The notes beneath the pieces are model-generated. The model did not search any database. It was not told where the DNA came from and worked only from the letters and a program-made list of their open reading frames with translations. From assembly GCA_016462055.1 (NCBI GenBank), contig JAEMTX010000001.1, positions 6,612 through 48,563 on the forward strand: DNA of 41,952 nt. Direction: 5' to 3'. The DNA comes from Acidimicrobiia bacterium (GTDB lineage: Bacteria; Actinomycetota; Acidimicrobiia; Acidimicrobiales; Acidimicrobilacustridaceae). Below are positions 23,886 through 31,685 of this stretch, piece after piece. Both the position numbers and the translations under genes were made by a program. The stretch's first letter is position 1, and every line of letters starts with the position of its first letter.

Positions 23886-25532
23886 ATGGCTGTGCATCGC
23901 CCCGAACCCCGGGACGAAGCCGATCCCCCCGAGGATGCAACGCCCGTCGAGGCTTCTGGCCCCGACGTTGACGCGACCATGCCGGGCTGGAGTCGCGCCT
24001 CGCTCTTCGGCGAGGACACCGAAACCCTCTTTACGAAGGATCCCTCGGATCGACCAGGTTTCCACGTTCGTCTTTTTGGTAGCCACGAGTTTTTCCGACT
24101 TTGGCTCGTGCAAGTTGTCTCCGCCACGGGCGATTGGTTGGGCTTCTCGGCGATCATCCTTTTAGCGGCCACCATTGGCGGCGGCGCTGGTGCTGGTGCG
24201 ATTTCACTCGTCATGGCCGCGCGCATCGTGCCTGGGTTTTTCTTCGGACCACTAGCGGGCGTTCTTGTTGATCGTTGGGATCGCAAGAAGGTCATGGTCA
24301 GTTGCGATATCGGACGAGCAGTTGTGATGGTGCTGCTCCCGTTCGTCAGCGATGTCATTGGTCTTGTTCTTGCATCGCTTGTTCTCGAAGTCCTCACGTT
24401 GTTGTGGGGTCCAGCGAAGGATTCGGAAGTTCCGAACTTGGTTCCTCCGGAACACTTAACGACAGCGAACTCGTTGTCGCTGGCTGCGGCCTACGGAACC
24501 TTTCCGTTCGCGTCGTTGCTGTTTGCACTGCTGGCCGGATTGTCAGTGTGGATTGGCCGAGTTCCCGGACTTGGGTGGCTCGAGACCAATCAGATGGCAT
24601 TCGCGTTTTATGCCGATGCACTGACGTTCGTTTTTTCGGCGTGGATGATTAGCCGACTCACATTCCCTGAACGGGAGCGGCGCGTCCGAACGACAGCCGA
24701 TGATGAACGACGCGTCGATATCAAAGCCACACTGCAAGAACTTCGTGAGGGTTGGAACGAAATTTGGAAGAACCACACCATCCGCGCCGTGAATCTTGGA
24801 CTTGCTACTGGACTTATCGGTGGCGGCATGCTTATTCCGCTCGGCGCAGTGTTTTCGACCGAAGTTCTTGATGCCGGTGCGGCAGGCTACGGACTGTTCA
24901 CCACAGCGCTTGGCTTTGGTGTCGCAATCGGTGTTGTTGGAGTATCGCTATTCCAGAAGCGATTGCCTCAAACCACAACATTCACCGCCGCGCTCTTTGT
25001 TGCGGGCATAGCGTTGTTCTGCGCCGCCTCATCTTCGTCGTTGTGGGCTGCGGTGATCTTCGTTGGACTGATGGGGATTGCTGTTGGGCCGGTTTACGTT
25101 CTCGGTTTCGCAATGCTCCAACAAGAAGTCGCTGATGATCTTCGCGGTCGTGTCTTTAGTTCGCTCAACACCCTTGTTCGCATGTGTGTACTTATTGCCA
25201 TGGTCGCCGGTCCATTGCTCGCTGCCATCCTTGGTCGCATTGCCTCGACGATGATTAATAATCGCGTTGATCTCGGAGGTAAGACGCTTGAACTCCCTGG
25301 CGTGCGTCTCGCGCTGTGGCTTGCTGCGCTGATCATCATCGCTGCAGGGTTTGTTGCTGGAGCTTCGTTACGTGCAGGCCAACGTACGAAGCGTGCCGGC
25401 GCATCCGCTCATCCCTCGCGGCCGAATCCCCCGGATCCACAGCCGCTTGATTTCACGCCGATTGATCTGCGACCGGCCGGCCCTATACCTGAACCTCATC
25501 CCGACGACGAAGCTTCCGGAGAACCGATATGA
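23886..25532 (+). CDS. MFS transporter, co-translated with thymidylate kinase
   Basis: This 548-residue protein has about 60 acidic, Pro-rich N-terminal residues. About 12 membrane helices follow, in the MFS_3 pattern (FGPLAGVLVDRWDRKKVMV between helices 2 and 3; GLFTTALGFGVAIGVVGVSL), then a Pro-rich cytoplasmic tail. Its stop overlaps the tmk start (ATGA). In several Actinobacteria an MFS-like membrane domain is fused to thymidylate kinase at this locus beside topA; here the parts are separate genes. The transported substrate is unknown. Confidence 0.85.
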   Translation: MAVHRPEPRDEADPPEDATPVEASGPDVDATMPGWSRASLFGEDTETLFTKDPSDRPGFHVRLFGSHEFFRLWLVQVVSATGDWLGFSAIILLAATIGGGAGAGAISLVMAARIVPGFFFGPLAGVLVDRWDRKKVMVSCDIGRAVVMVLLPFVSDVIGLVLASLVLEVLTLLWGPAKDSEVPNLVPPEHLTTANSLSLAAAYGTFPFASLLFALLAGLSVWIGRVPGLGWLETNQMAFAFYADALTFVFSAWMISRLTFPERERRVRTTADDERRVDIKATLQELREGWNEIWKNHTIRAVNLGLATGLIGGGMLIPLGAVFSTEVLDAGAAGYGLFTTALGFGVAIGVVGVSLFQKRLPQTTTFTAALFVAGIALFCAASSSSLWAAVIFVGLMGIAVGPVYVLGFAMLQQEVADDLRGRVFSSLNTLVRMCVLIAMVAGPLLAAILGRIASTMINNRVDLGGKTLELPGVRLALWLAALIIIAAGFVAGASLRAGQRTKRAGASAHPSRPNPPDPQPLDFTPIDLRPAGPIPEPHPDDEASGEPI

Positions 25533-26140
25533 CTCGCGGAATGTTCATTGCGTTTGAAGGCGGCGAGGCCTGCGGAAAATCAACTCAGTCGCAACGTTTA
25601 GCAACAGCGATTGATGCAGTACTCACTCGCGAACCAGGTGGAACAGTGATCGGGGCACAATTACGTGCCGTTCTTCTCGATCCGCAAACAGTCAACCTTT
25701 CCGATCGCGCTGAAGCACTTCTCATGGCCGCCGATCGCGCGCAGCACGTCGCAGAAGTTGTGGAGCCGGCGTTGGTATCGGGACGTCACGTGGTCTCCGA
25801 TCGTTTTGCGGGTTCCTCGATTGCCTACCAAGGCCATGGTCGTGGACTCCCGGTGAGCGAAATTCGCGACCTCTCGCTGTGGGCGACGGGTGGCGTATGG
25901 CCCGACCTCATCGTTCTTCTCGATGTCCCCGAGGCCGAAGCCGATTTTCGTCTCGGTTCCTCTCGCGATCGGATGGAGTCAGAACCGGCGTCGTTCCATG
26001 CGGCAGTGATCGAAGGTTTCCGATCCCAAGCGGCGGCCGAACCAGATCGTTGGGTGGTCATCGATGGCACCCCTTCGATCGAAGAGGTTTCCGCTGCGGT
26101 GTTCGCTGTCGTCGCTGAGCGGCTACAACTGCCTCTGTGA
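25529..26140 (+). CDS. tmk: Thymidylate kinase
   Basis: This 203-residue enzyme phosphorylates dTMP to dTDP. It shows the P-loop FEGGEACGKSTQSQRL, the DR motif VVSDRFAGSSIAYQGHGRGL and a LID-region Arg-rich segment (GSSRDRMESEP). Length is normal. It overlaps the MFS gene upstream and holB downstream (GTGA), so nucleotide synthesis and replication genes form one translationally coupled unit. Confidence 0.93.
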   Translation: MTRGMFIAFEGGEACGKSTQSQRLATAIDAVLTREPGGTVIGAQLRAVLLDPQTVNLSDRAEALLMAADRAQHVAEVVEPALVSGRHVVSDRFAGSSIAYQGHGRGLPVSEIRDLSLWATGGVWPDLIVLLDVPEAEADFRLGSSRDRMESEPASFHAAVIEGFRSQAAAEPDRWVVIDGTPSIEEVSAAVFAVVAERLQLPL

Positions 26141-27228
26141 CATCACGCACCGACTACCCGCCGCTGTCGGCGGAACTCGCTGGAATTGAACTCTGGGCCA
26201 ATGTCGTCGGCCAGGACGATGCGATTGGCGAACTTCGTGCTGCAGTCAATGCACCAGTACACGCGTACATGCTGGTTGGTCCGCGCGGAAGTGGAAAGCG
26301 CGAACTTGCTCGAGCGTTTGCTGCTGCGTTGGTAAGTCGTGATCGCACGGGCGACGATGCGGTGCGGCAAGCGCGAATGGCGTTGATGCAAAATCATTCC
26401 GACATCACCGAGTTCGAACGAGTTGGTGCATCGATTTCTGCGGAGCAGGCCGATGCAATCATTTCGACCGCGGCGCGTTCTTCTATCGAGAATGGTCCGA
26501 AGGTTCTCATTCTTGATGAGTTCCATCTCGTGAGAACCGTTGCTCCAAAATTATTAAAGACCATTGAAGAACCGCCCGCCGGAACGGTGTTCGTGGTTCT
26601 CGCCGACGATATTCCGAATGATCTCGTCACAATTGCGAGCCGATGTGTACGCATCGACCTTGCAACGATCACTGATGACCTGGTTACCGAGCGATTGATC
26701 GCCGAAGGCGTCGCGCCTGACCGTGCCGCTGACGCGGCAGCCGCTGCGGTCGGAGATCTCGGACGCGCGCGGTTGTTGGCAACCGATGACCGGCTTTCGT
26801 TGCGACGCGTAGCATGGCACGCTGTTCCTGATCGCCTCGATGGCACCGGTGCACGCGCCATTGAAACGGTCGATGACCTCTTGGCGATGATCGAAGACGC
26901 CATGGCTCCATTGGCCGAAGCCCATGTCGCAGAAGTTGCCGAGTTCGCCGAACTCGTGGCTGCTCGAGGCGAACGCGGTTCGGGCCGCAAGCAGTTCGAA
27001 GATCGCCATAAACGCGAAGTCCGTCGATACCGAACTGATGAAATTCGTGCCGGTCTCACAGAACTGTCACGTCGCTACCGCGATGATCTTGCGGCTTCAC
27101 CTCGGCCAGCCGAGATTGCAGCCGCAATCGATGACATTGCGGCCCTAGCGACCAATCTGGTGAGGAACCCCAACGAGCGACTGCAGTTGGTGGCGCTCTT
27201 TACGAAACTTGGCCGACCCCACCGGTGA
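26137..27228 (+). CDS. holB: DNA polymerase III delta' subunit (clamp loader)
   Basis: This 363-residue AAA+ protein has an N-terminal VVGQDDAIGELRAAV and the P-loop GPRGSGKRELARAFA. KVLILDEFHLVRTVAPKLLKTIEEPP carries Walker B and the typical clamp-loader helix, and NDLVTIASRCVRIDL carries sensor 1 and the SRC motif. The zinc-binding Cys cluster after the P-loop in many delta' and tau subunits is missing. It loads the sliding clamp during replication. Its GTG overlaps the tmk stop. A hairpin follows the stop. Confidence 0.88.
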   Translation: MTSRTDYPPLSAELAGIELWANVVGQDDAIGELRAAVNAPVHAYMLVGPRGSGKRELARAFAAALVSRDRTGDDAVRQARMALMQNHSDITEFERVGASISAEQADAIISTAARSSIENGPKVLILDEFHLVRTVAPKLLKTIEEPPAGTVFVVLADDIPNDLVTIASRCVRIDLATITDDLVTERLIAEGVAPDRAADAAAAAVGDLGRARLLATDDRLSLRRVAWHAVPDRLDGTGARAIETVDDLLAMIEDAMAPLAEAHVAEVAEFAELVAARGERGSGRKQFEDRHKREVRRYRTDEIRAGLTELSRRYRDDLAASPRPAEIAAAIDDIAALATNLVRNPNERLQLVALFTKLGRPHR

Positions 27229-27244
27229 GTCCACTTCCATCGAG

Positions 27245-27270
27245 CCCACTTCGCCGAGTGGGTCGTTTCC
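27245..27270 (+). terminator. Probable terminator after holB
   Basis: CCCACT, loop TCGCCG, AGTGGG forms a 6-bp stem (extendable by a G-T pair) at 27245-27262, followed by TCGTTTCC. The T-run is short, so efficiency is uncertain. It lies between the holB stop and the tRNA-Thr promoter. Confidence 0.5.
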
Positions 27271-27281
27271 GAGCCGGCGGC

Positions 27282-27287
27282 TAACCT
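27282..27287 (+). promoter_or_regulatory. -10 box of tRNA-Thr, TAACCT
   Basis: TAACCT lies 11 bases upstream of the first tRNA base, giving a 5' extension of about five bases for RNase P. The same hexamer precedes the gene at 7839. Confidence 0.45.
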
Positions 27288-27298
27288 CATCGCTTCCC

Positions 27299-27371
27299 GC
27301 CCGGGTAGCTCAGACGGCAGAGCAGCTCACTCGTAATGAGCAGGTCAGGAGTTCGATTCTCCTCTCGGGCT
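27299..27371 (+). tRNA. tRNA-Thr (anticodon CGT)
   Basis: The 73 bases fold into a full cloverleaf. The acceptor stem is GCCCGGG/CTCGGGC with one G-T pair, and the D stem is GCTC/GAGC. The anticodon stem GCTCA/TGAGC has loop CTCGTAA (anticodon CGT), and the T stem AGGAG/CTCCT has loop TTCGATT. The discriminator is T and CCA is not encoded. It reads ACG codons. The start codon of the downstream sigma factor gene is three bases beyond its 3' end. Confidence 0.97.
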
Positions 27372-27374
27372 CTG

Positions 27375-27965
27375 ATGGCCGATCAACAAGCGTTTGCCGA
27401 GCAGGCAATGGAGTTCATGCCGCAGTTGTATTCCACTGCGCTACGAATGACGCATAACGCGTCCGATGCCGAAGATCTTGTTCAAGAGACGTACCTCAAG
27501 GCCTACAAAGGTTTCGCAGGGTTTGAGCAGGGAACGAATTTGCGAGCCTGGATGTTCCGCATCCTGACCAACACCTACATCAACTCGTATCGGTCGAAGA
27601 AGCGCCGTCCCGAAGAAACCGAGCTTGACGATGTCGAAGATTTCTATCTCTACCGTCGCATGGGTGGACTTGAAGCCGTTCGTGCCTCTCGGAGTGCCGA
27701 GGATCAACTTATGGACTTGTTCTCCGATGCCGAGGTGCAGAGTGCAATCGATGCGCTGCCAGAGTCCTATCGCCTCGCGATATTGCTGAGCGATGTCGAA
27801 GGGCTTTCCTACAGGGAAATTGCCGAAGATCTCGATATTCCGATCGGAACTGTCATGAGCCGGCTTCATCGTGGAAGAAAAGCACTCCAGAAGCAGTTAT
27901 ATGACTATGCCCGTGAGCGGGGACTGACCGATGCCATCCCCGAAGCCTCCTTGGAAGCGCCATGA
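27375..27965 (+). CDS. ECF sigma factor, SigH/SigR type
   Basis: This 196-residue ECF sigma factor closely follows the SigH/SigR thiol-stress family. Region 2 reads QLYSTALRMTHNASDAEDLVQETYLKAYKGF then FRILTNTYINSYRSKKRRP; region 4 reads ALPESYRLAILLSDVEGLSYREIAEDLDIPIGTVMSRLHRGRKAL. ATG 27375 fits homologue alignment (FAEQAMEFMPQLY matches the SigH N-terminus) and lies three bases past tRNA-Thr, with no Shine-Dalgarno. The overlapping downstream gene encodes a zinc anti-sigma factor, so activity is probably redox-controlled. SigH/SigR regulons include thioredoxin and Clp genes. No GGAAT/GTT-type autoregulatory promoter was seen upstream. Confidence 0.93.
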   Translation: MADQQAFAEQAMEFMPQLYSTALRMTHNASDAEDLVQETYLKAYKGFAGFEQGTNLRAWMFRILTNTYINSYRSKKRRPEETELDDVEDFYLYRRMGGLEAVRASRSAEDQLMDLFSDAEVQSAIDALPESYRLAILLSDVEGLSYREIAEDLDIPIGTVMSRLHRGRKALQKQLYDYARERGLTDAIPEASLEAP

Positions 27966-28294
27966 CCAACGAACCCAACTTCCCATCCGGCGATCCATTT
28001 GCCATCACCCCGGACTGCGAAAAGGTGATGGCCGAGGTCGACAGTTTTCTCGACCAGGAACTCACCGATGCGGTGCGGGTGAGCATCGCGGCGCATCTCG
28101 AGTCGTGTAGTCCCTGCTTCGAGGTGTTTGATTTCGAGGCGGAACTGCGGTTGGTGATTTCGATCAAAACCCACACCGTGGAGTTTCCCGACACGCTTCG
28201 AATTCGGATCGAAGAGAAACTGACCTATCTCCGGATCGAAGGATCTGGGGCGACGGGGTCCGGCGGTGGCGGAGAGCCTCGCCGAGAGGCATAG
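27962..28294 (+). CDS. Zinc-binding anti-sigma factor (RshA/RsrA type)
   Basis: This 110-residue protein has the ZAS motif His45-x3-Cys49-x2-Cys52 in AAHLESCSPCFEVF, with an upstream Cys19 (TPDCEKVMAEV). This is the zinc-ligand set of RsrA, which releases its sigma factor when the thiols form a disulfide. The C-terminal Cys pair present in RsrA is missing, and the tail is Gly/Ser-rich. Its ATG overlaps the sigma factor stop (ATGA), the usual partner arrangement. Confidence 0.9.
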   Translation: MTNEPNFPSGDPFAITPDCEKVMAEVDSFLDQELTDAVRVSIAAHLESCSPCFEVFDFEAELRLVISIKTHTVEFPDTLRIRIEEKLTYLRIEGSGATGSGGGGEPRREA

Positions 28295-28297
28295 AAT
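28292..28297 (+). promoter_or_regulatory. -10 box, TAGAAT, leaderless type
   Basis: TAGAAT, one base from the TATAAT consensus, overlaps the anti-sigma gene's stop and ends seven bases before the ATG at 28305. Confidence 0.45.
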
Positions 28298-28304
28298 TAG
28301 GACT

Positions 28305-28439
28305 ATGAATCTTCTGTTCGCGCAGGTATGGGCATTTTGGATTGCGCCGGTTCTGGTCGCCTCGGCAATCGGGGTCTTGGCAGTAATGATCGGCTTGTAT
28401 TTGAAGAAGGTCGTCGCTCCCCGCTATCCCAAGCGCTGA
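28305..28439 (+). CDS. 44-residue membrane microprotein
   Basis: This short gene encodes MNLLFAQVWAFWIAPVLV then a continued hydrophobic stretch and a basic tail LKKVVAPRYPKR: one membrane helix with cytoplasmic positive end. It has its own TAGAAT box and lies between the anti-sigma factor and the DUF2342 metalloprotease, four bases before the latter's GTG. I do not recognise a family. A role linked to the metalloprotease or envelope stress is possible but unproven. Confidence 0.65.
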   Translation: MNLLFAQVWAFWIAPVLVASAIGVLAVMIGLYLKKVVAPRYPKR

Positions 28440-28443
28440 GCTT

Positions 28444-29517
28444 GTGGCCGCAGCGGTCGATTGGGGAGTAGCCGAACGGGTTGCGATCCGCACATCGAAG
28501 AAGGATCCCTTCGCCGCTAGTTATCACTATCAATCGCTGCAACCTGATTTCGATCGTTTAACGGCGATCGCTGAAGGGTTGGTTGCGCAAGAAACGGGGC
28601 TTCGATCACTCGCTGGTCCTGCTCGCGCTCGAGTCACCGATCGGCCGGGATGGATCCGCGCCAACCTCGCCTCGTTCCAACGATTGCTGGCACCGATGCT
28701 CGAAAAGTTCGGCGATCGCGTTTCGTCGAGTCGCGTTGCGCCACTAACCGCCCGTATTGCTGGTGCTGAACTCGGAGTTGTCCTCGGTTGGATGTCGGCG
28801 CGGGTGTTGGGCCAGTACGACTTACTCGTGATCGAAGAAGAGAATCCGCAAGACCAGGACATCGTTTATTACGTGGGCCCAAACGTTCTTGCGCTCGAGA
28901 AGCAGTTCGCGTTTCCGCCGGAAGAGTTCCGCATGTGGCTTGCGTTGCACGAGGTCACACATCGCGCGCAGTTCACGGGCGTGCCGTGGCTCCGAGAACA
29001 TTTCCTCGGACTCGTGCACGAAACAATGAACACCATCGACCCCGACCCAGCTCGCGTGAGCGAGACCATCGCTCGAGTCACTGCTGCAATTCGTGCCGGA
29101 CAGAAACCACTCGCCGATGGCGGATTGGTCAATCTGATCGCCGGTCCTGAACAACGGGCAGTGCTCGATCAGGTGAGCGGCATGATGAGTCTTCTCGAAG
29201 GACACGGCGACATCACGATGGATCGTGCCGGTCATGACCTTGTTCCGAGCGCCGATCGCTTTTCGAAGGTTTTGCGCGAGCGACGCGAATCGGCGCGCGG
29301 TATGGCGAAAGTTTTTCAGCAGTTGATTGGCCTGCAAGCCAAGTTGGCGCAGTACGCCCAAGGAGAAGCGTTCATCACTGAAGTTGAACGCGCGGGCGGC
29401 CAACTGTTGTTGTCTCGTGCATGGGAAGGGCCAGAGAATCTTCCGAGCATCATCGAGATTCGCGAACCGCGTTTGTGGATCGACCGCATGGCTGCTCCAC
29501 TTCCGGTTGCTGGCTGA
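28444..29517 (+). CDS. DUF2342 zinc-dependent metalloprotease-like protein
   Basis: This 357-residue protein belongs to the actinobacterial DUF2342 family, annotated as zinc metalloprotease or coenzyme F420 biosynthesis-associated. The zinc motif is HEVTH at residues 169-173 in LALHEVTHRAQFTG. GVVLGWMSARVLGQYDLLV upstream and LPSIIEIREPRLWIDRMA at the end are also characteristic. The gene directly precedes tilS, as in Mycobacterium. The substrate has not been established for the family. Confidence 0.87.
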   Translation: MAAAVDWGVAERVAIRTSKKDPFAASYHYQSLQPDFDRLTAIAEGLVAQETGLRSLAGPARARVTDRPGWIRANLASFQRLLAPMLEKFGDRVSSSRVAPLTARIAGAELGVVLGWMSARVLGQYDLLVIEEENPQDQDIVYYVGPNVLALEKQFAFPPEEFRMWLALHEVTHRAQFTGVPWLREHFLGLVHETMNTIDPDPARVSETIARVTAAIRAGQKPLADGGLVNLIAGPEQRAVLDQVSGMMSLLEGHGDITMDRAGHDLVPSADRFSKVLRERRESARGMAKVFQQLIGLQAKLAQYAQGEAFITEVERAGGQLLLSRAWEGPENLPSIIEIREPRLWIDRMAAPLPVAG

Positions 29518-29532
29518 ACTCGATTGGTCATC

Positions 29533-30426
29533 GTGAGTTCTCTCGCTGAACGTCACGAGGAATTGCTCGCTCGTTGCACGTTCCCGCCCGCGGGCTCTCC
29601 TTTGGTCTGTGGTGTGTCAGGCGGTGCTGACTCGATGGCACTGTTGGTTTTGGCTGTCGCCGCAGGCTGTGCTGTCACGGCGGTTCACGTGGATCATGGG
29701 TTGCGTGCTGGCTCGCATGACGAGGCCGATCGTGTCCGAGCGGTTGCTGATTCCCTTGGCGCGGCGTTCCGGTCTGAATCGGTGATGGTGGAAGCGGGCG
29801 CCAATCTTGAAGCTCGGGCTCGAACCGCTCGCCACCAAGTGCTGGGGCCCGATGCTGCCCTTGGTCACACTGCGGACGATCGGGCCGAAACCATGATCGT
29901 GAATCTGTTGCGCGGTGCAGGCCCTGACGGGCTGGCCTCGATCCGCCCGGGTATCCGTCATCCGATTTTGGATTTGCGGCGTTCGGAAACAGAACAGGTT
30001 TGTGAACGTGAAGGGATCGAACCGTTCTTTGATCCCAGCAACAGCGATCCTGCGTTTGTTCGCAATCGTGTCCGACATGAAGTACTTCCGTTGCTCGCCG
30101 AGATTGCCGGCCGCGACCCGGTTCCGATTCTCGATCGCCAGGCTGATGTGTTCGCGTCGGTTGCTGATCATTTGCGGTTCGAAGCGACCGCGCTTGACCC
30201 AACCGATGCGCGAACTCTTCGCGATGCGCCCGAGGCGATTGCTCGCGTAGCTCTCCGCGAGTGGCTCCGAGAAGGCGCGGAAGAGCGACATCCGCCTGAT
30301 GCGGCAACGATTGATCGCGTCATGGCCGTCGTAAAGGGCGAGGCCACCGCGACCGATGTGGGTGGAAATCGTCGCGTCGAACGAACCGGGGGTCGGTTAC
30401 GAATCGTGGCGGCACCGAAAGTCTGA
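29533..30426 (+). CDS. tilS: tRNA(Ile)-lysidine synthase
   Basis: This protein of about 297 residues has the N-type ATP pyrophosphatase loop SGGADS at 29-34 in GVSGGADSMALL. VHVDHGLRAGSHDEADRV, GHTADDRAETMIVNLLRG and FDPSNSDPAFVRNRVRHEVLP are all diagnostic of TilS. It attaches lysine to C34 of the tRNA-Ile with CAU anticodon, making it read AUA. GTG 29533 is preferred; an in-frame TTG at 29524 is possible. The C-terminal substrate-binding domains are shorter than in E. coli, as usual for Actinobacteria. Confidence 0.92.
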   Translation: MSSLAERHEELLARCTFPPAGSPLVCGVSGGADSMALLVLAVAAGCAVTAVHVDHGLRAGSHDEADRVRAVADSLGAAFRSESVMVEAGANLEARARTARHQVLGPDAALGHTADDRAETMIVNLLRGAGPDGLASIRPGIRHPILDLRRSETEQVCEREGIEPFFDPSNSDPAFVRNRVRHEVLPLLAEIAGRDPVPILDRQADVFASVADHLRFEATALDPTDARTLRDAPEAIARVALREWLREGAEERHPPDAATIDRVMAVVKGEATATDVGGNRRVERTGGRLRIVAAPKV

Positions 30427-30435
30427 GGACTGCAC

Positions 30436-30441
30436 TACATT
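30436..30441 (+). promoter_or_regulatory. -10 box of hpt, TACATT, leaderless type
   Basis: TACATT ends six bases before the hpt GTG at 30448, with no Shine-Dalgarno in between. Confidence 0.42.
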
Positions 30442-30447
30442 CGCCGC

Positions 30448-31029
30448 GTGACCCAAAGCGCGTCCGGAAATGACCATCCGCATCCCGATGTCGATCCCCA
30501 TCTGGGCCAGATCCTCGTCACCCATGAAGCCATTCAGCAGCGCATTGTTGAATTAGGCCAAGAGATCACGGCCGATTACGCCGGCCGCGCACCATTGCTG
30601 ATCGCTGTCCTCAAAGGTGCGGTCATGTTTATGGCCGACATTGCTCGCGCAATCGCATTACCCGTCGAACTCGACTTTATGGCGGTGTCTTCCTACGGCA
30701 CCGCGACGAAGACCAGCGGCGTGGTGCGGATCGTGAAAGATCTCGACATCGATCTCACTGGGCGAGACGTCATCATCGTCGAGGACATCGTCGATAGCGG
30801 CCTGACGCTGAACTACCTCCGAAAGAATTTGGCGGCGCGACATCCCGCCAGCCTCGAGGTCTGTGCCCTTCTGCTCAAAGAAGGCATGCAGAAAGTTGAA
30901 CCCGATCTTCGCTACGTAGGTTTCCGACTTCCCGATGAGTTTGTTGTCGGTTATGGCCTCGATGTGGCGGAGCGCTATCGCAATCTCGACGATCTTCGGG
31001 TCTTTGTTGGTCCCGAAAGTGGTCACTGA
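30448..31029 (+). CDS. hpt: Hypoxanthine(-guanine) phosphoribosyltransferase
   Basis: This 193-residue purine salvage enzyme converts hypoxanthine or guanine plus PRPP to nucleotides. It has ILVTHEAIQQRIVELGQEI, LKGAVMFMADIARAI, the flexible-loop region AVSSYGTATKTSG, and the PRPP-binding motif VIIVEDIVDSGLTLNYL. It lies after tilS in the conserved actinobacterial order. In most relatives ftsH comes next, but here folE follows after 81 bases. Confidence 0.93.
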   Translation: MTQSASGNDHPHPDVDPHLGQILVTHEAIQQRIVELGQEITADYAGRAPLLIAVLKGAVMFMADIARAIALPVELDFMAVSSYGTATKTSGVVRIVKDLDIDLTGRDVIIVEDIVDSGLTLNYLRKNLAARHPASLEVCALLLKEGMQKVEPDLRYVGFRLPDEFVVGYGLDVAERYRNLDDLRVFVGPESGH

Positions 31030-31046
31030 GGTCGTTAAATTCTGTG

Positions 31047-31063
31047 GGAATCGGTACGATTCC
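31047..31063. promoter_or_regulatory. 17-bp palindrome over the folate-operon -10 region
   Basis: GGAATCG-GTA-CGATTCC is a perfect 7-3-7 inverted repeat in the hpt-folE gap. TGTG before it and CACA after it extend the symmetry with a two-base offset. It overlaps the best -10 candidate, TACGAT at 31055-31060, so a dimeric regulator bound here would block transcription of the operon. No T-run follows, so it is less likely a terminator of hpt. Confidence 0.5.
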
Positions 31064-31110
31064 TGCACAAATGAACGTTTCTGTTTTCGTCCCCTCACTA
31101 GGAGACCGTG

Positions 31111-31683
31111 ATGGACCCCGTTGATCTTCCCCGTATCTCAGCTGCCGTGAAAGAGATTCTCATCGCAATTGGCGAGGATCCTGAACGCGATGGCCTTCAG
31201 GACACGCCCGATCGTGTTGCGCGTATGTACGCCGAGGTTTTTGCTGGTCTTCGTGATGATCCCCGCAGCCACCTTCAGGTCATGTTCGAAGCGAATCACG
31301 ACGAGATGGTCATGGTTCGCGACATCGCACTCACTTCGATGTGCGAACACCATCTGGTTCCGTTCATGGGTAAAGCCCATGTTGCCTATATCCCCGGTAC
31401 CGATGGTCGTGTGACTGGTCTTTCAAAAATCGCTCGCCTTGTCGACGCCTACGCCAAACGCCCGCAGGTGCAAGAGCGTCTGACCGCGCAGATTGCCGAC
31501 GAGCTCGAAACCACGTTGCAACCGCGAGGCGTGCTCGTTGTCATCGAAGCAGAGCATTTGTGCATGTCGATGCGTGGAGTTCGCAAGCCTGGTTCAAGCA
31601 CCGTGACCTCAGCCGTGCGTGGATTGTTCCGTGAAAGCGCTGCGACCCGACTTGAAGCGATGCGATTCATCGCTCGCGACTAA
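31111..31683 (+). CDS. folE: GTP cyclohydrolase I
   Basis: This 190-residue enzyme makes 7,8-dihydroneopterin triphosphate from GTP, the first step of folate synthesis. It has the zinc site in SMCEHHLVPFMGKAHVAYIP and HLCMSMRGVRKPGS, and GLSKIARLVDAYAKRPQVQE. ATG 31111 is chosen because AGGAG at 31100-31104 is six bases upstream; a GTG at 31108 would be too close. It opens the fol-pan-nad run, preceded by a leader of about 45 bases and a palindromic operator candidate. Confidence 0.96.
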   Translation: MDPVDLPRISAAVKEILIAIGEDPERDGLQDTPDRVARMYAEVFAGLRDDPRSHLQVMFEANHDEMVMVRDIALTSMCEHHLVPFMGKAHVAYIPGTDGRVTGLSKIARLVDAYAKRPQVQERLTAQIADELETTLQPRGVLVVIEAEHLCMSMRGVRKPGSSTVTSAVRGLFRESAATRLEAMRFIARD

Positions 31684-31685
31684 AC

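Noticed and set aside
31071..31124. A 17-codon upstream frame before folE
   Set aside because: It has no ribosome site and no run of codons for a relevant amino acid; overlap with the folE start is probably chance.
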